Shown here one piece after another: positions 22,801 through 32,027 of a stretch of DNA of 64,000 nucleotides. The translations under genes and the position numbers were made by a program. The stretch spans positions 2,666,001 to 2,730,000 of the forward strand of contig OX328113.1 in the NCBI GenBank assembly GCA_946811185.2, written 5' to 3'. A model generated the notes under the pieces. That model did no database searches. It was not told the DNA's origin and worked only from the letters and a program-made list of their open reading frames with translations. The stretch's first letter is position 1; every line of letters begins with the position of its first letter. Origin of the DNA: Hippopus hippopus (Eukaryota; Mollusca; Bivalvia; Cardiida; Cardiidae).

Positions 22801-23496
22801 ATTTTCTCTGCTGAAATTAAAGCAATTGATCTTGCCCTTAATCTAGCTGAAAGTTCTAATTCCAACCGTTTCATTATCTTTTCGGACTCTTTATCAACAT
22901 TACAAGCCCTTTCAAATCAACGCCTTGAGAATCCCTTAATCTGTAGTTTACTCGAAAGGATCTCACAAATTTCTTCTTTGAATAGATTGGTGTTCTGCTG
23001 GCTTCCAAGTCATGTAGGCATCAAAGGCAATGAAAATGCCGATAGGTCTGCCAAATCTGCACTTAACCTTCCCATTTCAGATTTTAAAGTTCCACACACT
23101 GATTTTAAATCCTCCGTTTTAACACATATCCAATCTTCTTGGCAATCCCAGTGGGATGCTGATGTTTTCAATAAACTGCATTCAGTTAAACCGTCCCTTG
23201 GTGAATGGTACCCCGTTTACAGGTCTGTTCGTCGAGAAGAAGTGATAATTGCACGACTTCGAATTGGCCATTCACGCATCACACATTCCTGGCTCTTGAC
23301 CAGAGACGATGCCCCTGAATGTATTCCATGCAATGCACCCTTTTCTATAAAACATATCCTACTAGATTGCATTGACTTTCAGCCAGTTCGTTCAAAATAT
23401 TTCAACGTCGATAGTTTAAAGAATCTTTTTGATTCTGTCAGCGTTGAATCTATTATCGCTTTCATAAAGGAGATTGGCATTTACAATAAACTGTGA
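19819..23496 (+). CDS. Non-LTR retrotransposon ORF2: AP endonuclease, reverse transcriptase, RNase H
   Basis: I prefer ATG 19819 (MDTIIQWNCRGLKSN, 1225 aa), where the endonuclease begins; the frame is open to 19762. The endonuclease (about residues 1-225) shows WNCRGL, CLQETF, LAGDFNGHN and SDHFPI. The reverse transcriptase shows NYRPIALTS, GFRRQRGTIDHL, FFDLESAYDTTW, GVPQGCILS and the catalytic SLYVDDFVI (about 21809-21835). RNase H shows IYTDGSKEGN, SAEIKAIDLAL, IFSDSLSTLQAL and SHVGIKGNENADRSAK, so all four catalytic acidic positions are present. A short Cys/His-containing C-terminus (CIPCNAPFSIKHILLDC) follows. The enzyme nicks the target and copies the element RNA in place. No stop or frameshift was found, so it may be active. 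Confidence 0.95.
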   Translation: MDTIIQWNCRGLKSNFDELSLLINDHKPVAVCLQETFLKWEDDITIKYNSIYNKIFTEGEKARGGVSIVVNNNIPHKVISLNTNLQAVAIRLSLHSAVTLCSLYLPPSTPINETNLNDLISQLPSPYILAGDFNGHNVMWGCDDTNQRGLQLESFISNNSLSFMNDNKSKTYLHPATGSYTSIDLTLCSPVLLPNFTWKVTENLCGSDHFPIIFSSTQPSSSVRPQKWKLSKANWNRFETLCEQTITHDKFGDCDDPAKLFTSLLIDAAKQSVPQTSTNPKRPDKPWYNDDCKQAVRDRKQALRKFNLRPTKENHNLFRISRAKARRTIRESKRKAWRQYVSKLNSRTTAKKTWDMIRKINGKGQPPLSHLEVNNTSLELPQDIADALADNFCKKSSSANYSEKFQRNKAREEKKKLNFNSSNSEHYNKPFTFKELKSALNKAHDSSPGQDKVHYQFLKHLPFTSLSVLLDIFNDIWQSGVFPSSWREALVIPIPKPGKDANDPANYRPIALTSCLCKTLERMVNDRLVWFLEKNNLIVDVQSGFRRQRGTIDHLVRFETFVREAFINRQHVVSVFFDLESAYDTTWKYGILKDLHDFGLGGRLPLFISAFLDERLFRVRVGNTVSGAREQQMGVPQGCILSVTLFSVKINSIVKAICPGVDCSLYVDDFVICFRSRNMNIIERQLQQCLNKLQTWSDENGFKFSKSKTKCMHLCNLRGVHPDPELYLDKTKIEVVSEFKFLGVIFDRKLSFLPHITALKKKCKKALNLLKVVAHSEWGADRKVLLRLYRSLVRSKLDYGSIVYGSARKSYLKILDSIHHEGLRLVLGAFRTSPVNSLYVEANEPSLSYRREKLSLQYLLKLKSNRFNPTHNIVFKPQYKCLFERKPNVIPPFGIRMEPIVDNLGIDTESIADYKISEIPPWTLNSAEFRFDLASDKKSVTDRTVFHARYNEIKEHYFSFKPIYTDGSKEGNSVAAAAVYGKRSLKCRLPNNSSIFSAEIKAIDLALNLAESSNSNRFIIFSDSLSTLQALSNQRLENPLICSLLERISQISSLNRLVFCWLPSHVGIKGNENADRSAKSALNLPISDFKVPHTDFKSSVLTHIQSSWQSQWDADVFNKLHSVKPSLGEWYPVYRSVRREEVIIARLRIGHSRITHSWLLTRDDAPECIPCNAPFSIKHILLDCIDFQPVRSKYFNVDSLKNLFDSVSVESIIAFIKEIGIYNKL

Positions 23497-24644
23497 TATT
23501 TACTCTTGCGTTTCTTACCCATCTTTTTACAACATTCTTTATTCCTTTAATATTTAGTTTGCATCTCCTTAATGGGAGGATTAGCCCTCTTGGGGGCATC
23601 TTATCTCCTTGGAGACGGACCTCTTTAATGGGAGTATACTGATCCCATTGGAGGCTCCAATCTTTACTAATTTTAACACTCATTTCCAAGGAAAAGAAAT
23701 TTTCTCAGTCTTACCCTTTAATCTAAAACTTTTGAGTAGGCAGGGAATACCCAGCCACTCAATATCATATTTTATGCACATTATAAATGACACAAATTTC
23801 TTCTTCAATTAAAAACTTCTCACTATTAATCCAACATTTAGTTCAAACGTTTTTATCACATTCTTAACTCTGTCATTTAAACCTTTTGAGTTGATAGGGA
23901 TTGCCCTGTCACTCAATAATGTCCTTTATACTTATTAAGATCACACATAATTCTTCTTAATTCAACTCTTTTACTATTATAAATGTATTCAAACCTTTTT
24001 CAGTTTAAAATCCCACTTTTACTATCTTTTAACACAGATGTGCGCGCTAAATGACCAAAGCTGTCGATGCGCCATAAAACAACATTCATTCATTCATTCA
24101 TTTAAAGTGCTGAATAAACCCAAAAGGCATTTTAATTCCATAAGTAGGGCTAGAGCAATATCATGGCTGACTTCATCCATAATGTCTCGGCAAAACCCAC
24201 AGACTAGATCAAAGTATTGGTTGTGTTGTACATTCTGATCCTGATCTACACCATCTGGTAAAGTAACTAAAGTTGTGAAAGGTGCTTTAAGCGTAATTTC
24301 TATATACATGTATATGTTTGAAACCAACATATTCCTGGTTGTTACAAGTTATTAAGCTAGTCAAGTCTTTTCAACGAACAACTGTAATTTGAAGAGTATT
24401 GCTCTGGGATCACCATGTAATGTTCCATGTATACAACAACATATTTAAATGCCTAAAACACTGTATGATGGATTTTGAGCAATTACAATAACTCAATTTG
24501 AAAACTACTTGATCAAAAACTGCCTATTTCCAAATCATTACTAAACAGTACAAGGTTTGCACATAAACCTGAAATTCCAGTCCCAAATTTATACTTTAGA
24601 CTGGATGTGGAATGCTGTTTTGAAAACATCTGTTAGATCTGTAC

Positions 24645-24857
24645 CGCACAATCCCAAGTTTTGAAAACCCTGAGAAACGAGTTTTTAAAACACTGTGAGA
24701 AAAGGAGAAACTGTTGGGAACCAGCATAGTTTTCTCTTTTTCCCACAGTGCTTTCTACTCATGCGAAAGACCCATTTCAAATCTAAGTCATAGTTATTTT
24801 GATGTCTGCAAATGCTTTCAATTTGGAAAGTTTAATTCTGTCACTTGGTAAAGATTA
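24645..24857 (+). repeat. MITE family B copy
   Basis: Contains CACAATCCCAAGTTTTGA, the AGGAGAAACTGTTGGGAACC core, TGCAAATGCTTTCAATTTGG and a right end ACTTGGTAAAGATTAA. It ends ~35 bases from exon 3 of the transposase. Confidence 0.8.
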
Positions 24858-25535
24858 AATCATTAATTACAAAACATATGAAACATGTGTACCGTTTTCA
24901 AATTCCATATTTAAGGTACACTTCCTCCAGATTCTCGAGTCGTGTGTGCTCCCTGGCCATTTGGCAGTCAAAGTCCTCACCTTGTATGAGTGATCACATA
25001 TCATCTGTAAAATATTTTTTTATTAGAAAATATTTCATCATTAGTTTAAATCACATATTGGGTGGTTTGACATCTTTGGCCGTGATTTTAACAAGATAAG
25101 CGGATAATGGCCTTTTTTGTCAATGTATTTTCTTACATGAGGTCTGGCGTATAACCAATATTTGTTACATGAATTGCAATTCTATCACGTGATTAACACA
25201 ATAATTTGCATGAGTGGGAACACTGCTGCATATGTGATAGAAATTCATATAGGATGCTGCGAGGTATTTTTTAAATGTCTTTAAAATGTGTGATATACAT
25301 GTATTTCCTCAATAAATTTATTTACATCATAGTTGAAGATTTCATGGCCATCGTTTTATTAATATGGATCAACTGCTTTGCATCATTTTACTAGAGAAGG
25401 AAGCGTGTTGAAGATCACTTATCCTTGAATGATTATGTTTCTATGCATTGTGGTAAAAGGAGAAATATCATTAGTCTTTAACCCATTACTCTGTAGCAGA
25501 CTAAGAATAGATGGATACTCAGCTTGAATTCAATC

Positions 25536-25763
25536 TTAACCCTTTACCACACAATCCTGAGTTTTAACAACCCTGAGAAAGAAAGCTTTTGAAAACTTTG
25601 TGGGAAAATGAGAAAATGATGGTAACTAGCATTTTCTTCTTTTCCCACAATGATTTCTTTTCTTTTACAGACAAATCACATTATTTGTGCAACATTTACT
25701 ATGTCCTTTGGAAATGCTTCCAATTTGGATCTGTCTAAAATTTTGTTGTGTGGTAAGGAGTTA
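25536..25763 (+). repeat. MITE family B copy
   Basis: Runs from TTAACCCTTTACCACACAAT to TTGTGTGGTAAGGAGTTA, with the GGGAAAATGAGAAAATGATG core and its inverted partner. It is the first of five direct copies in tandem order through 26848, all in the second transposase intron. Confidence 0.85.
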
Positions 25764-25906
25764 CACACAAAAATAAATGATCATGTTAAAGCATTGTGTA
25801 AAATGGAAATATTGCTCATTAAGAGCAATTTATCCTTAATGCATAAAGCTTTCACCTGTATTCCTTCAATAATAGGAGTTACTCTTACTATCTTCAGTAA
25901 TTTGAC

Positions 25907-26097
25907 TTAACCCTTTACCAAAATGATCCGTGTTTTATCATGGATCAGGAACAAGGCTTCCCAATACACAGATGAGAAAAAATGATGACCACTTTCTTCT
26001 CCTTTTCCAACAATGTTATCACTCCTAATTTACACAAGCAAATCTCCTGGTGAGCCATATTTATATATTGTTATCTTTAAAATGCTTTCACTTGTTG
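25907..26097 (+). repeat. MITE family B copy, degenerate
   Basis: Begins CTTAACCCTTTACCAAAATG, contains TTCTCCTTTTCCAACAATGT and ends near TCTTTAAAATGCTTTCAC. Confidence 0.65.
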
Positions 26098-26312
26098 TCT
26101 TTACCACATAATTGTGCATTTTTGATAACCCTGACAAACCTTTTGACAACATTGTGAGAACAGGGGAAAAGATATCCAGCATTTTCTCCCATTTTCACGA
26201 CATTATCTTCTCTATCAGAGACATCAGTGCTTGAGACAATAAATTATTTTTGCTCATCACAATGCTTTGAATTTGGACAAATATACATTTTAGGCATGTA
26301 GTAAACAGTAAA
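26098..26312 (+). repeat. MITE family B copy, degenerate
   Basis: Begins CTTTACCACATAATTGTGCA, has GACAACATTGTGAGAACAGG and GCATTTTCTCCCATTTTCAC, and ends near ATGTAGTAAACAGTAAA. Confidence 0.65.
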
Positions 26313-26330
26313 TGTGGTCATTAAGTTAAT

Positions 26331-26551
26331 TTAACCCTTTAATCCCAATTTTAACAACCCTGATGAAAAAGCCTTTTGAAAACATAGTGGGAAAAGGAGA
26401 AAATGCTGGTAACCAGCGTATTCTCCTTTTCCCACAATGTTTTATTCCCACTCAAAGACAAATCCCATAATTTGAGCCATGCTGAAATTGTTTTCTGCAA
26501 ATGCTTTCAATTTGGGCAAGTCTGAAATGTTGTGATTGGGTAAAGAGTTAA
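26331..26551 (+). repeat. MITE family B copy
   Basis: Runs from TTAACCCTTTAATCCCAATT to TTGGGTAAAGAGTTAA, with a good AAGGAGAAAATGCTGGTAAC core and its inverted partner. Confidence 0.85.
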
Positions 26552-26623
26552 AAAGAGTAGCTTACTATTCCAGTGAAAAGAATTAAAGTATGGAAATATG
26601 TATGAAATCAGCTTTGTTATCAT

Positions 26624-26848
26624 TCAACCCTACCACACAATCTGAATTTTAATGACCATCAAAGATACAGTTTTTGAAAATATTGTGGAAAAAGGCAAAA
26701 AGACTGGTAACCAGCATTTCCTCCTTTTAACACACTGTTTTCTGCCCCTCCTAAAAAAAATTCAATTTTTGATTCACATTGATTTTATCGTCTGTAAATG
26801 CTTTGAATTTGAACTAGTCAAAAATTTGGACATTAGGCAAGGAGTTAA
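26624..26848 (+). repeat. MITE family B copy
   Basis: Begins CAACCCTACCACACAATCTG, has AACCAGCATTTCCTCCTTTT and TCGTCTGTAAATGCTTTGAA, and ends GGCAAGGAGTTAA. Confidence 0.75.
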
Positions 26849-26919
26849 GTTTCTTTGTATTGTTACGGGAGACCACTCCTTCATGCATGGCTTCATCCCG
26901 ATTTAAATGCAATACCTAA

Positions 26920-27180
26920 CAACTGCGTTGGGGAGAATTCTCTTTAGCTTAGTGGTTATAGTGTTGGCCTTTCGTCCGGGCATTCTAGGTTCGAATCCTG
27001 CCCGTTCCCTATATTTCTGCCATGCATTTGTTCATTTGTTTCTTTGTTACGGACTTTGTTCATAAGAGTATTTAGATGGCGTTCTACGACTTTCAACAAT
27101 ATTTCAGTCAATGAGTCGTGAATTGTGATTTGCAGTCATGGTTTTACCCGTGTAAGGCTGGTTCTGCAGCACCTACATGT
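26920..27180 (+). repeat. tRNA-derived SINE plus SINE relic
   Basis: TTAGCTTAGTGGTTATAGTG (A-box-like) and TAGGTTCGAATCCTGCCC (B box) mark a tRNA-derived head. The acceptor ends do not pair, so it is not a tRNA gene. Downstream, TTTCAACAATATTTCAGTCA is the body of another SINE in the opposite sense. Closely similar heads occur at 53245-53345. Confidence 0.6.
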
Positions 27181-27503
27181 AACAAAAAAAAACTCCAGTG
27201 GGACCAGTGACTCCAGCAAAAATCAATCTCAAGATTCATGATACCATTTAAACAGGGAAAGAGACTGATGCTGTGCTTTAAAAAAATTGTAATAACTAAA
27301 TTGACTAAAATACTACAAACAAAAAATTCAGATCACTTGCTTGCACATTCAAGGAATGAATACCCTTTCTGTTTATAAAATCGGCTTCGTTTAAAAGTGG
27401 TCGCTGGATTTTAATTTGACAGCCATCAATACAACCAATAACATTTGGAAAACCTGTGGTGATAATATAATTACGGATATTTAGGTTACAGTCAGCAATC
27501 ATC

Positions 27504-28616
27504 TCAGCTATCTCTGTCCCTTTTGGAAGTTTCCATTGGGATATGTCACTATGTGCTTTGTAGCACTCTAAATTTTTTTAATACTTCAACATGACGTTAA
27601 GTGCTTTCAAAACATTTTCAATAATTTCAGTGCAAAAAGAGTTGTTAAGGCCACTGCAATCCAGCGCATGGCTTCTGTAAAGGTGTACAAGGTTGCAATG
27701 TTGTCTTGAATGATTACCACTCAGTCGGCTGGAGGCTTATTAGCTGGCATACTGTTCTGTCTTACAGGGTTTAAATGATATTGTAGTCTAGAATGAAGAT
27801 AACCATCCAACCAACGGTCGCAACATTCTTGAATGCATAGACATAAGCAATAGCAGACGTCCCAAGAATATAATACTCCAAACGGAATTTTCCTTAAAAC
27901 ACATTTCTCCACCCATTAGACTACTTTTTGTTTTCCAACTTCGGTCTTTTTCATCCTTTTGAAGTTTTCATCAAACAACAGAACAATTAAATTCTGCAAA
28001 TATGCCAATATTCTATCACTTTATCAGTCCCGCCCTTCGTCTGTATTCTGTAAGGAAGATTTGGAGCTGCAGAATGGCAGCGCTACCCTTGGAAGCCATC
28101 TTGTGGCCACATGGTATTTTTAAGAATGATTCGACATTAGTAAAGTTAGATTAGAAGGAACCGTTCTAAATTAGATTGTGTCTTCTGTAATCACAACACT
28201 TTGAATGACATCGTGTTATGTTTATCTGTGTATATAATCCATGAAGTAAATAACAAATTATCACGATGCTGTTCATCTGTTTCGACACCACACGTATCCC
28301 ACTTCCGTCGGATCTCCTCGCTCAGGGACCCACCGGTCTTTCATCCCAGCATCGTTTGGATACCTAATAGACCGATGGTCACCTCGAAACGGTGAAGAAA
28401 AAAAAATATAAATACAGCTTTGTTTTTATCAGTCCACGGAGGTAAAACTTTCTGTATGTTAATTGGTCTTAGTAATAAAAAAATTTCGACCGCTACCATG
28501 TGTTGTAGGAAAAACGAGGGGGGGGGAGGGGAAGAGAGAATGACAAAGTTTGTTCCTTTGAACGATATCTAAAAATAGAATCACTTTTCTACTAGAGTTA
28601 ATTAATAGGTACAAAC
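27504..28616. other. First transposase intron, no other gene recognised
   Basis: The intron runs 27454-28616 on the - strand. It holds a segment with an open frame just before exon 2 and otherwise no recognisable gene or repeat. Bases 28505-28520 are a short G-rich run. Confidence 0.4.
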
Positions 28617-29139
28617 CTGCAACTGCTTGAAATCTCCGTTTGATTATCGCTGCCTCTTGAGCCCTTGGAAATTTAATATAATTTCTGGCTGTAGTTGCCA
28701 ACGCTCCAGCTACTCTCCGGCAGGTCCGTGAGACTGTCGGCTGGGAGATACCTATTAGATCTCCTATCACTAGCTGAAAGCTGCCGGTAGCGAAAAATCT
28801 CAGTGTTACCAGTACCTGATACAGCACAGGTAACGGCGAGTTTCTTTCGTTACCGAACTCGAGGTAATTTCCAAACTGTTCACATATAAATAAACTGGTA
28901 TGCGGCAGAAATCGGTATCTAGCAAACACCTCGCCAGCCGTCAGTATCTCCAACGGATTCTGCCGGTCTGTCAATCTTCTTCCCGGTCCATAAACGAGAT
29001 GTTCAATTACTCTTATATGATTGATGCGTCGAAGGGCTGCCATTTTTCGCGATTTAGAACGATTCTGAGCATGGTACTTAGTAGACTTAGAATTCTTAAG
29101 AATAGTCTAAATATTTAGAACGTTCTAAAGTTAAGAACG

Positions 29140-29239
29140 GTTTGGTGAATACGTACTTGAGCATAAGAATGGAAAATTGAGAAAATTCTTGAGAATAAGC
29201 CTAAGAACGTTCTTAAGAATGGTTTGGTGAATACGGGCC
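29140..29239 (-). repeat. Right terminal inverted repeat and subterminal site of the Harbinger element
   Basis: The terminus TTTGGTGAATACGGGCC at 29223-29239 mirrors the left end, and TTGGTGAATACGTAC at about 29142-29155 mirrors the left subterminal site. CTG follows at 29240-29242. Confidence 0.9.
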
Positions 29240-29420
29240 CTGGGTCAAAACTCTTTGCTAGATCTATTTTTCAACTTTCTGCATGTCAAAGGACCAGTAT
29301 GCATGCCTTTTGATTCAGTCAGTTATCATACAATATGGATGTATAATTATGTGATGACTTGATAGGTACCATGCATCACGGAGATGCATTAAACCCTCTT
29401 TTACCGCAACATTGCTCAAA
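29240..29420 (+). repeat. MITE family C, copy 1, right half
   Basis: CTGGGTCAAAACTCTTTGCT through GCATGTCAAAGGACCAGTAT to ATGCATCACGGAGATGCATT is the right half of family C, continuing the half that ends at 5617. CTG at 29240-29242 is the second target duplication of the Harbinger element. Confidence 0.9.
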
Positions 29421-30777
29421 TATATTTATTCAGTGTTATGAAAGCTTGTTGATAGATCTAAAAGTTTTGCCGGTTTTTTTGCCATAAGTTGGATATCTAT
29501 CCGATAACTCGGCAAGTTTCATTCCTAGGATTATTGATAGATCTATTCTAGATCTAGTCATTGCGACAAAATTCATTCCTTTATCTACACTGATCACTGT
29601 TTCAATGATGGACATGTAGGAAAGTAGATGGGATGAAAAAGGAAAGCTAGTGATCTACCCACTCTGATTTTAAAGAAACTCCAGGTAAAAAATGGGTAGA
29701 CCTGTGCACTGACAAAGAAATGAAAAAAAATCTGTTTTTGTTTGTTTGTTTGTTTGTTGTTTTTTGTTCCTTTTGTGTGTATATTCATTGCGGCGGCAAG
29801 TGCACCTACCATGCGTTCCTGAAGTTCCTTTTACCAGTACTCTGCTCAATATTCTTCTAGTCTCTCCTATATAGATCTAGATCTACATGCAGTGAGGAAA
29901 TGTTCCCGTAAAATGCTCTTTAAAAGTATGTGAACCAATAATCATTCCAAGTTATTATTATTTTTTTTTTTTTTTTTTTTTCTGGACATAAATTAGCAAA
30001 ATTGTCAAGGAACTGTCTTTATTTTGATAAGAAAATCAGGGACAGTTCGCCGTATTTCACATGTATAAATCTACGAAAGAAAAATGCTTTCTACTTTTGA
30101 CAACGCCCAAAATTAGTTTTGGCAAAGCCGGAATTCGAACTAAAAAACCCTTTGACTTCAAGATCTAGAATCTAGCTCGTAATTCGAATTAATAGATATT
30201 TGTTCCACGAATCATTCATGTAGCTCGTATTGAGGCTTTGCCTTTTTCATATTATAGAAGGGAGTAAATCGAAATATATTCGCAGTTTGATTACTTTAGA
30301 TAACTTGTGCAGCACCTCTTGTTGTTATTAAACATGCAAATCTTAACATTTCCTGTACTTATATGTCTTTGCAACAACAGCGTCATTTTTCGGCAAAATG
30401 GCGAAGCAGTACAATTTCAGCACGTGCCATGGTTGGTTTCGCGCTCATGACTACAAACATAACCAGAAACGGGCACCAAAAAACGATAATACCCCAGTGT
30501 ATGATCGAAAATAAGTCACGGGTTTAATTAATACACTGCTGGAGGGGGTTTTATGTGATTAAAGAAGAATAACCTACCAGAAGATAATCCATAACACATA
30601 ACACAAGCCATGACGAAAAGACGTGTAACACCCATTGTATGTAGATACTGAAACTGGTTACATTACATGGACAGCGTCTTCGTCTGAAATCATGTTAATC
30701 AGTAAATTGTTAAATAATGTTGTCGATTCCCTATGATGCAACCCTTTGAGAGCAAACCCTTAAAGGATTACGACCCC
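29421..30777. other. Non-coding stretch with SINE and tRNA-like relics
   Basis: Around 29765-29860 there is a reversed SINE body (GCGGCGGCAAGTGCACCTAC ... TTTTACCAGTACTCTGCTCA). A T run lies at 29961-29981. At about 30125-30180, on the - strand, a tRNA-like B box (GTTCGAATTCCGG) is visible. The remainder shows nothing that I recognise. Confidence 0.45.
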
Positions 30778-32027
30778 TTACTCATCGGTAAATATCATAT
30801 AACATCGACGTTTTCGTAAAGGCTATTTGGCTAATCTCGGCAGCTTCCGTCTTTTAATATAAGAGTAGGAGCTGTACACTCACTAACACATCGGTAAATT
30901 TCGTGTAACATCGACGTTTTCGTAAAGGCTATTCGACCAATATCGGCAGCTTCCGTCTTTTAATATGAGAGTTAGGGGCCGTACACGTTAATATGAGAGT
31001 TTGGGGCCGTAGACTCACTAACTCATCGGTAAATACCGTTTAACATCGACGTTTTCGTAAAAGCTATTCGTCCAATCTCGTCAGCTTCCGTCTTTTGGTA
31101 TGATAGGGGCCGTAGACCTTACAATCAATCAATCAATCTGACACAAATGCTCAAAATGATTATTGTAAGCATTTGTTTTAGATTAATTGATTAATTGATT
31201 GTATGGTGTTTAATGCCGTTTTCAACATTGTTTCAGTTATACCGCAGCGGCCAGTGCACCTATCCATGCTTTCCTGGAGTCTCTTTTACCAGTACTCCGC
31301 ACAATTTTCTGTCCAAGCCACTGGCTGCTCTCCCACATAACCATCGTCGAAACAATGGTCAGCGGTGGGAGAGGAATGAATCCTGACGCAAAGACTATCA
31401 TCAATCCTTGGAAAGAAATTGGCCGAACCAGGGATCAAACCCACGTTCTCAAGTCCTGCAAGCTACCGACTGAGCTACAGGGGCATTTGTGAAGCTGCCG
31501 AGATTGGCCGAATAGCCTTTACGAAAACGTCGATGTTACACGATATTTACCGATGAGTTAGTGAGTCTACGGCCCCTAAATCTCATATTAAAAGGCGGAA
31601 GATGCCGAGATTGGCCGAATAGCTTTTAAGAAAACGTCGATGTTTACCGATGAGTTAGGGGCCGTAGACCTTAAAATTCGGTTTTGTTTGGTAAAGGTTG
31701 ATTTAAACGAAAAAAAACTTGGTTTCTCTCGTGCTGTTTAGTGGTACGCCTTGTGTACATCAGACTGTAGGTAAAGCGTCAATCCTTTATCTAACCATCC
31801 GGTGTTTTAAGGTCTACGGCCCCTAACTCATCGGTAAACATCGACGTTTTCGTAAAGGCTATTTTGCCAATCTCGGCATCTTCCGTCTTTTAATATGAGA
31901 GTTATAAGCCGTAGACTCACTAACTCATCGGTAAATATCGTGTAACATCGATGTTTTCGTAAAGGCTATTCGGCCAATCTTGGCAGCTTCCGTCTTTTAA
32001 TATGACAGTTAGGGGCCGTAGACTTTA
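30778..32027. repeat. Array of ~125-bp repeat F, direct and inverted, enclosing a SINE
   Basis: The unit contains ACTCATCGGTAAAT, AACATCGACGTTTTCGTAAA, GGCTATTCGGCCAATCTCGG, CAGCTTCCGTCTTTTAATAT and AGGGGCCGTAGAC. Three direct units lie at about 30780-30880, 30884-30990 and 31018-31112. Two inverted units lie at about 31492-31590 and 31591-31680, and two more direct units at about 31808-31915 and 31916-32025. The SINE between the direct and inverted blocks makes a foldback structure with a loop of ~380 bp. No coding potential is seen. Confidence 0.8.
31125..31490 (-). repeat. tRNA-derived SINE, reversed
   Basis: On the - strand, GCCCCTGTAGCTCAGTCGGT (A box) and GTGGGTTTGATCCCTGGTTC (B box) begin the element. 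The body (TGGAGTCTCTTTTACCAGTA on the + strand) is shared with 29800, 51240 and 54780. A TTGATTAATTGATT-type tail lies at 31185-31200 with AATC repeats beyond it. Confidence 0.75.

Larger units (their letters stand above)
17596..24113 (+). mobile_element. Full-length APE-RT-RNaseH non-LTR retrotransposon (I/Nimb-like) with 13-bp target duplication
   Basis: The element proper spans 17609-24100 (6492 bp) and is flanked by TTTAAAGTGCTGA at 17596-17608 and 24101-24113. Taking out the element and one copy restores a continuous sequence. The 5' UTR (17609-18234) is GC-richer than its surroundings. Two intact ORFs follow, then a ~600-bp 3' UTR with a short internal TCCTTAATGGGAG / TCTTTAATGGGAG duplication. 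The 3' end is an ATTC-repeat tail (about 24083-24100) rather than poly(A), as in the I group. RNase H plus the two-ORF layout point to the I/Nimb/Jockey-related group. Intact ORFs and identical duplications imply a recent insertion. It lies antisense in the last intron of the Harbinger transposase. Confidence 0.93.
16193..29043 (-). pseudogene. HARBI1-type Harbinger transposase, four exons, one nonsense codon
   Basis: Exons by motif and splice site: 28617-29043, 27341-27453, 24893-25004 and 16193-16569. They total 1029 nt, or 342 codons plus stop, the usual HARBI1 size, and all phases match. Exon 1 starts MAALRRINHI and holds the helix-turn-helix GISQPTVSRTCRRVAGAL. Exon 2 gives GFPNVIGCIDG (first catalytic Asp). 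Exon 3 gives TAKWPGSTHDSRIW (second Asp). Exon 4 gives LLGDSGYP and [15 protein letters not shown] (Glu). The enzyme cuts and joins transposon ends. The intron after exon 2 appears to start GC (CAA|GCAAGT), a known minor donor type. The only lesion seen is TAA at 16355-16357, after which the frame continues with CVVLHNIGID to a terminal TAG at 16193-16195. The last intron (16570-24892) has been enlarged by a retrotransposon. The frame upstream of exon 2 is also open for ~40 codons, so an alternative acceptor cannot be excluded. Confidence 0.88.
5618..29239. mobile_element. 23.6-kb PIF/Harbinger-type DNA transposon
   Basis: The element begins GGCCCGTATTCACCAAAC (5618) and ends with its exact reverse complement (29239). 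It is flanked by CTG at 5615-5617 and 29240-29242. A 3-bp duplication of TWA or CWG form is known for Harbinger elements. It sits inside a family-C MITE whose two halves join without loss when the element and one CTG are removed. Subterminal copies of GTACGTATTCACCAA lie ~90 bases inside each end (5704-5719 and, inverted, 29140-29155). The element encodes the two expected Harbinger proteins in convergent orientation: a Myb/SANT-like protein from the left and a HARBI1-type nuclease from the right. Nested insertions (retrotransposon 17609-24100, Tc1-like remnant, pearl-like array, MITEs) account for much of its unusual length. Both genes are now damaged. Confidence 0.93.

Noticed and set aside
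26938..27008. Possible tRNA gene (A- and B-box-like motifs)
   Set aside because: Acceptor and anticodon stems do not pair and the sequence recurs in a longer SINE context.
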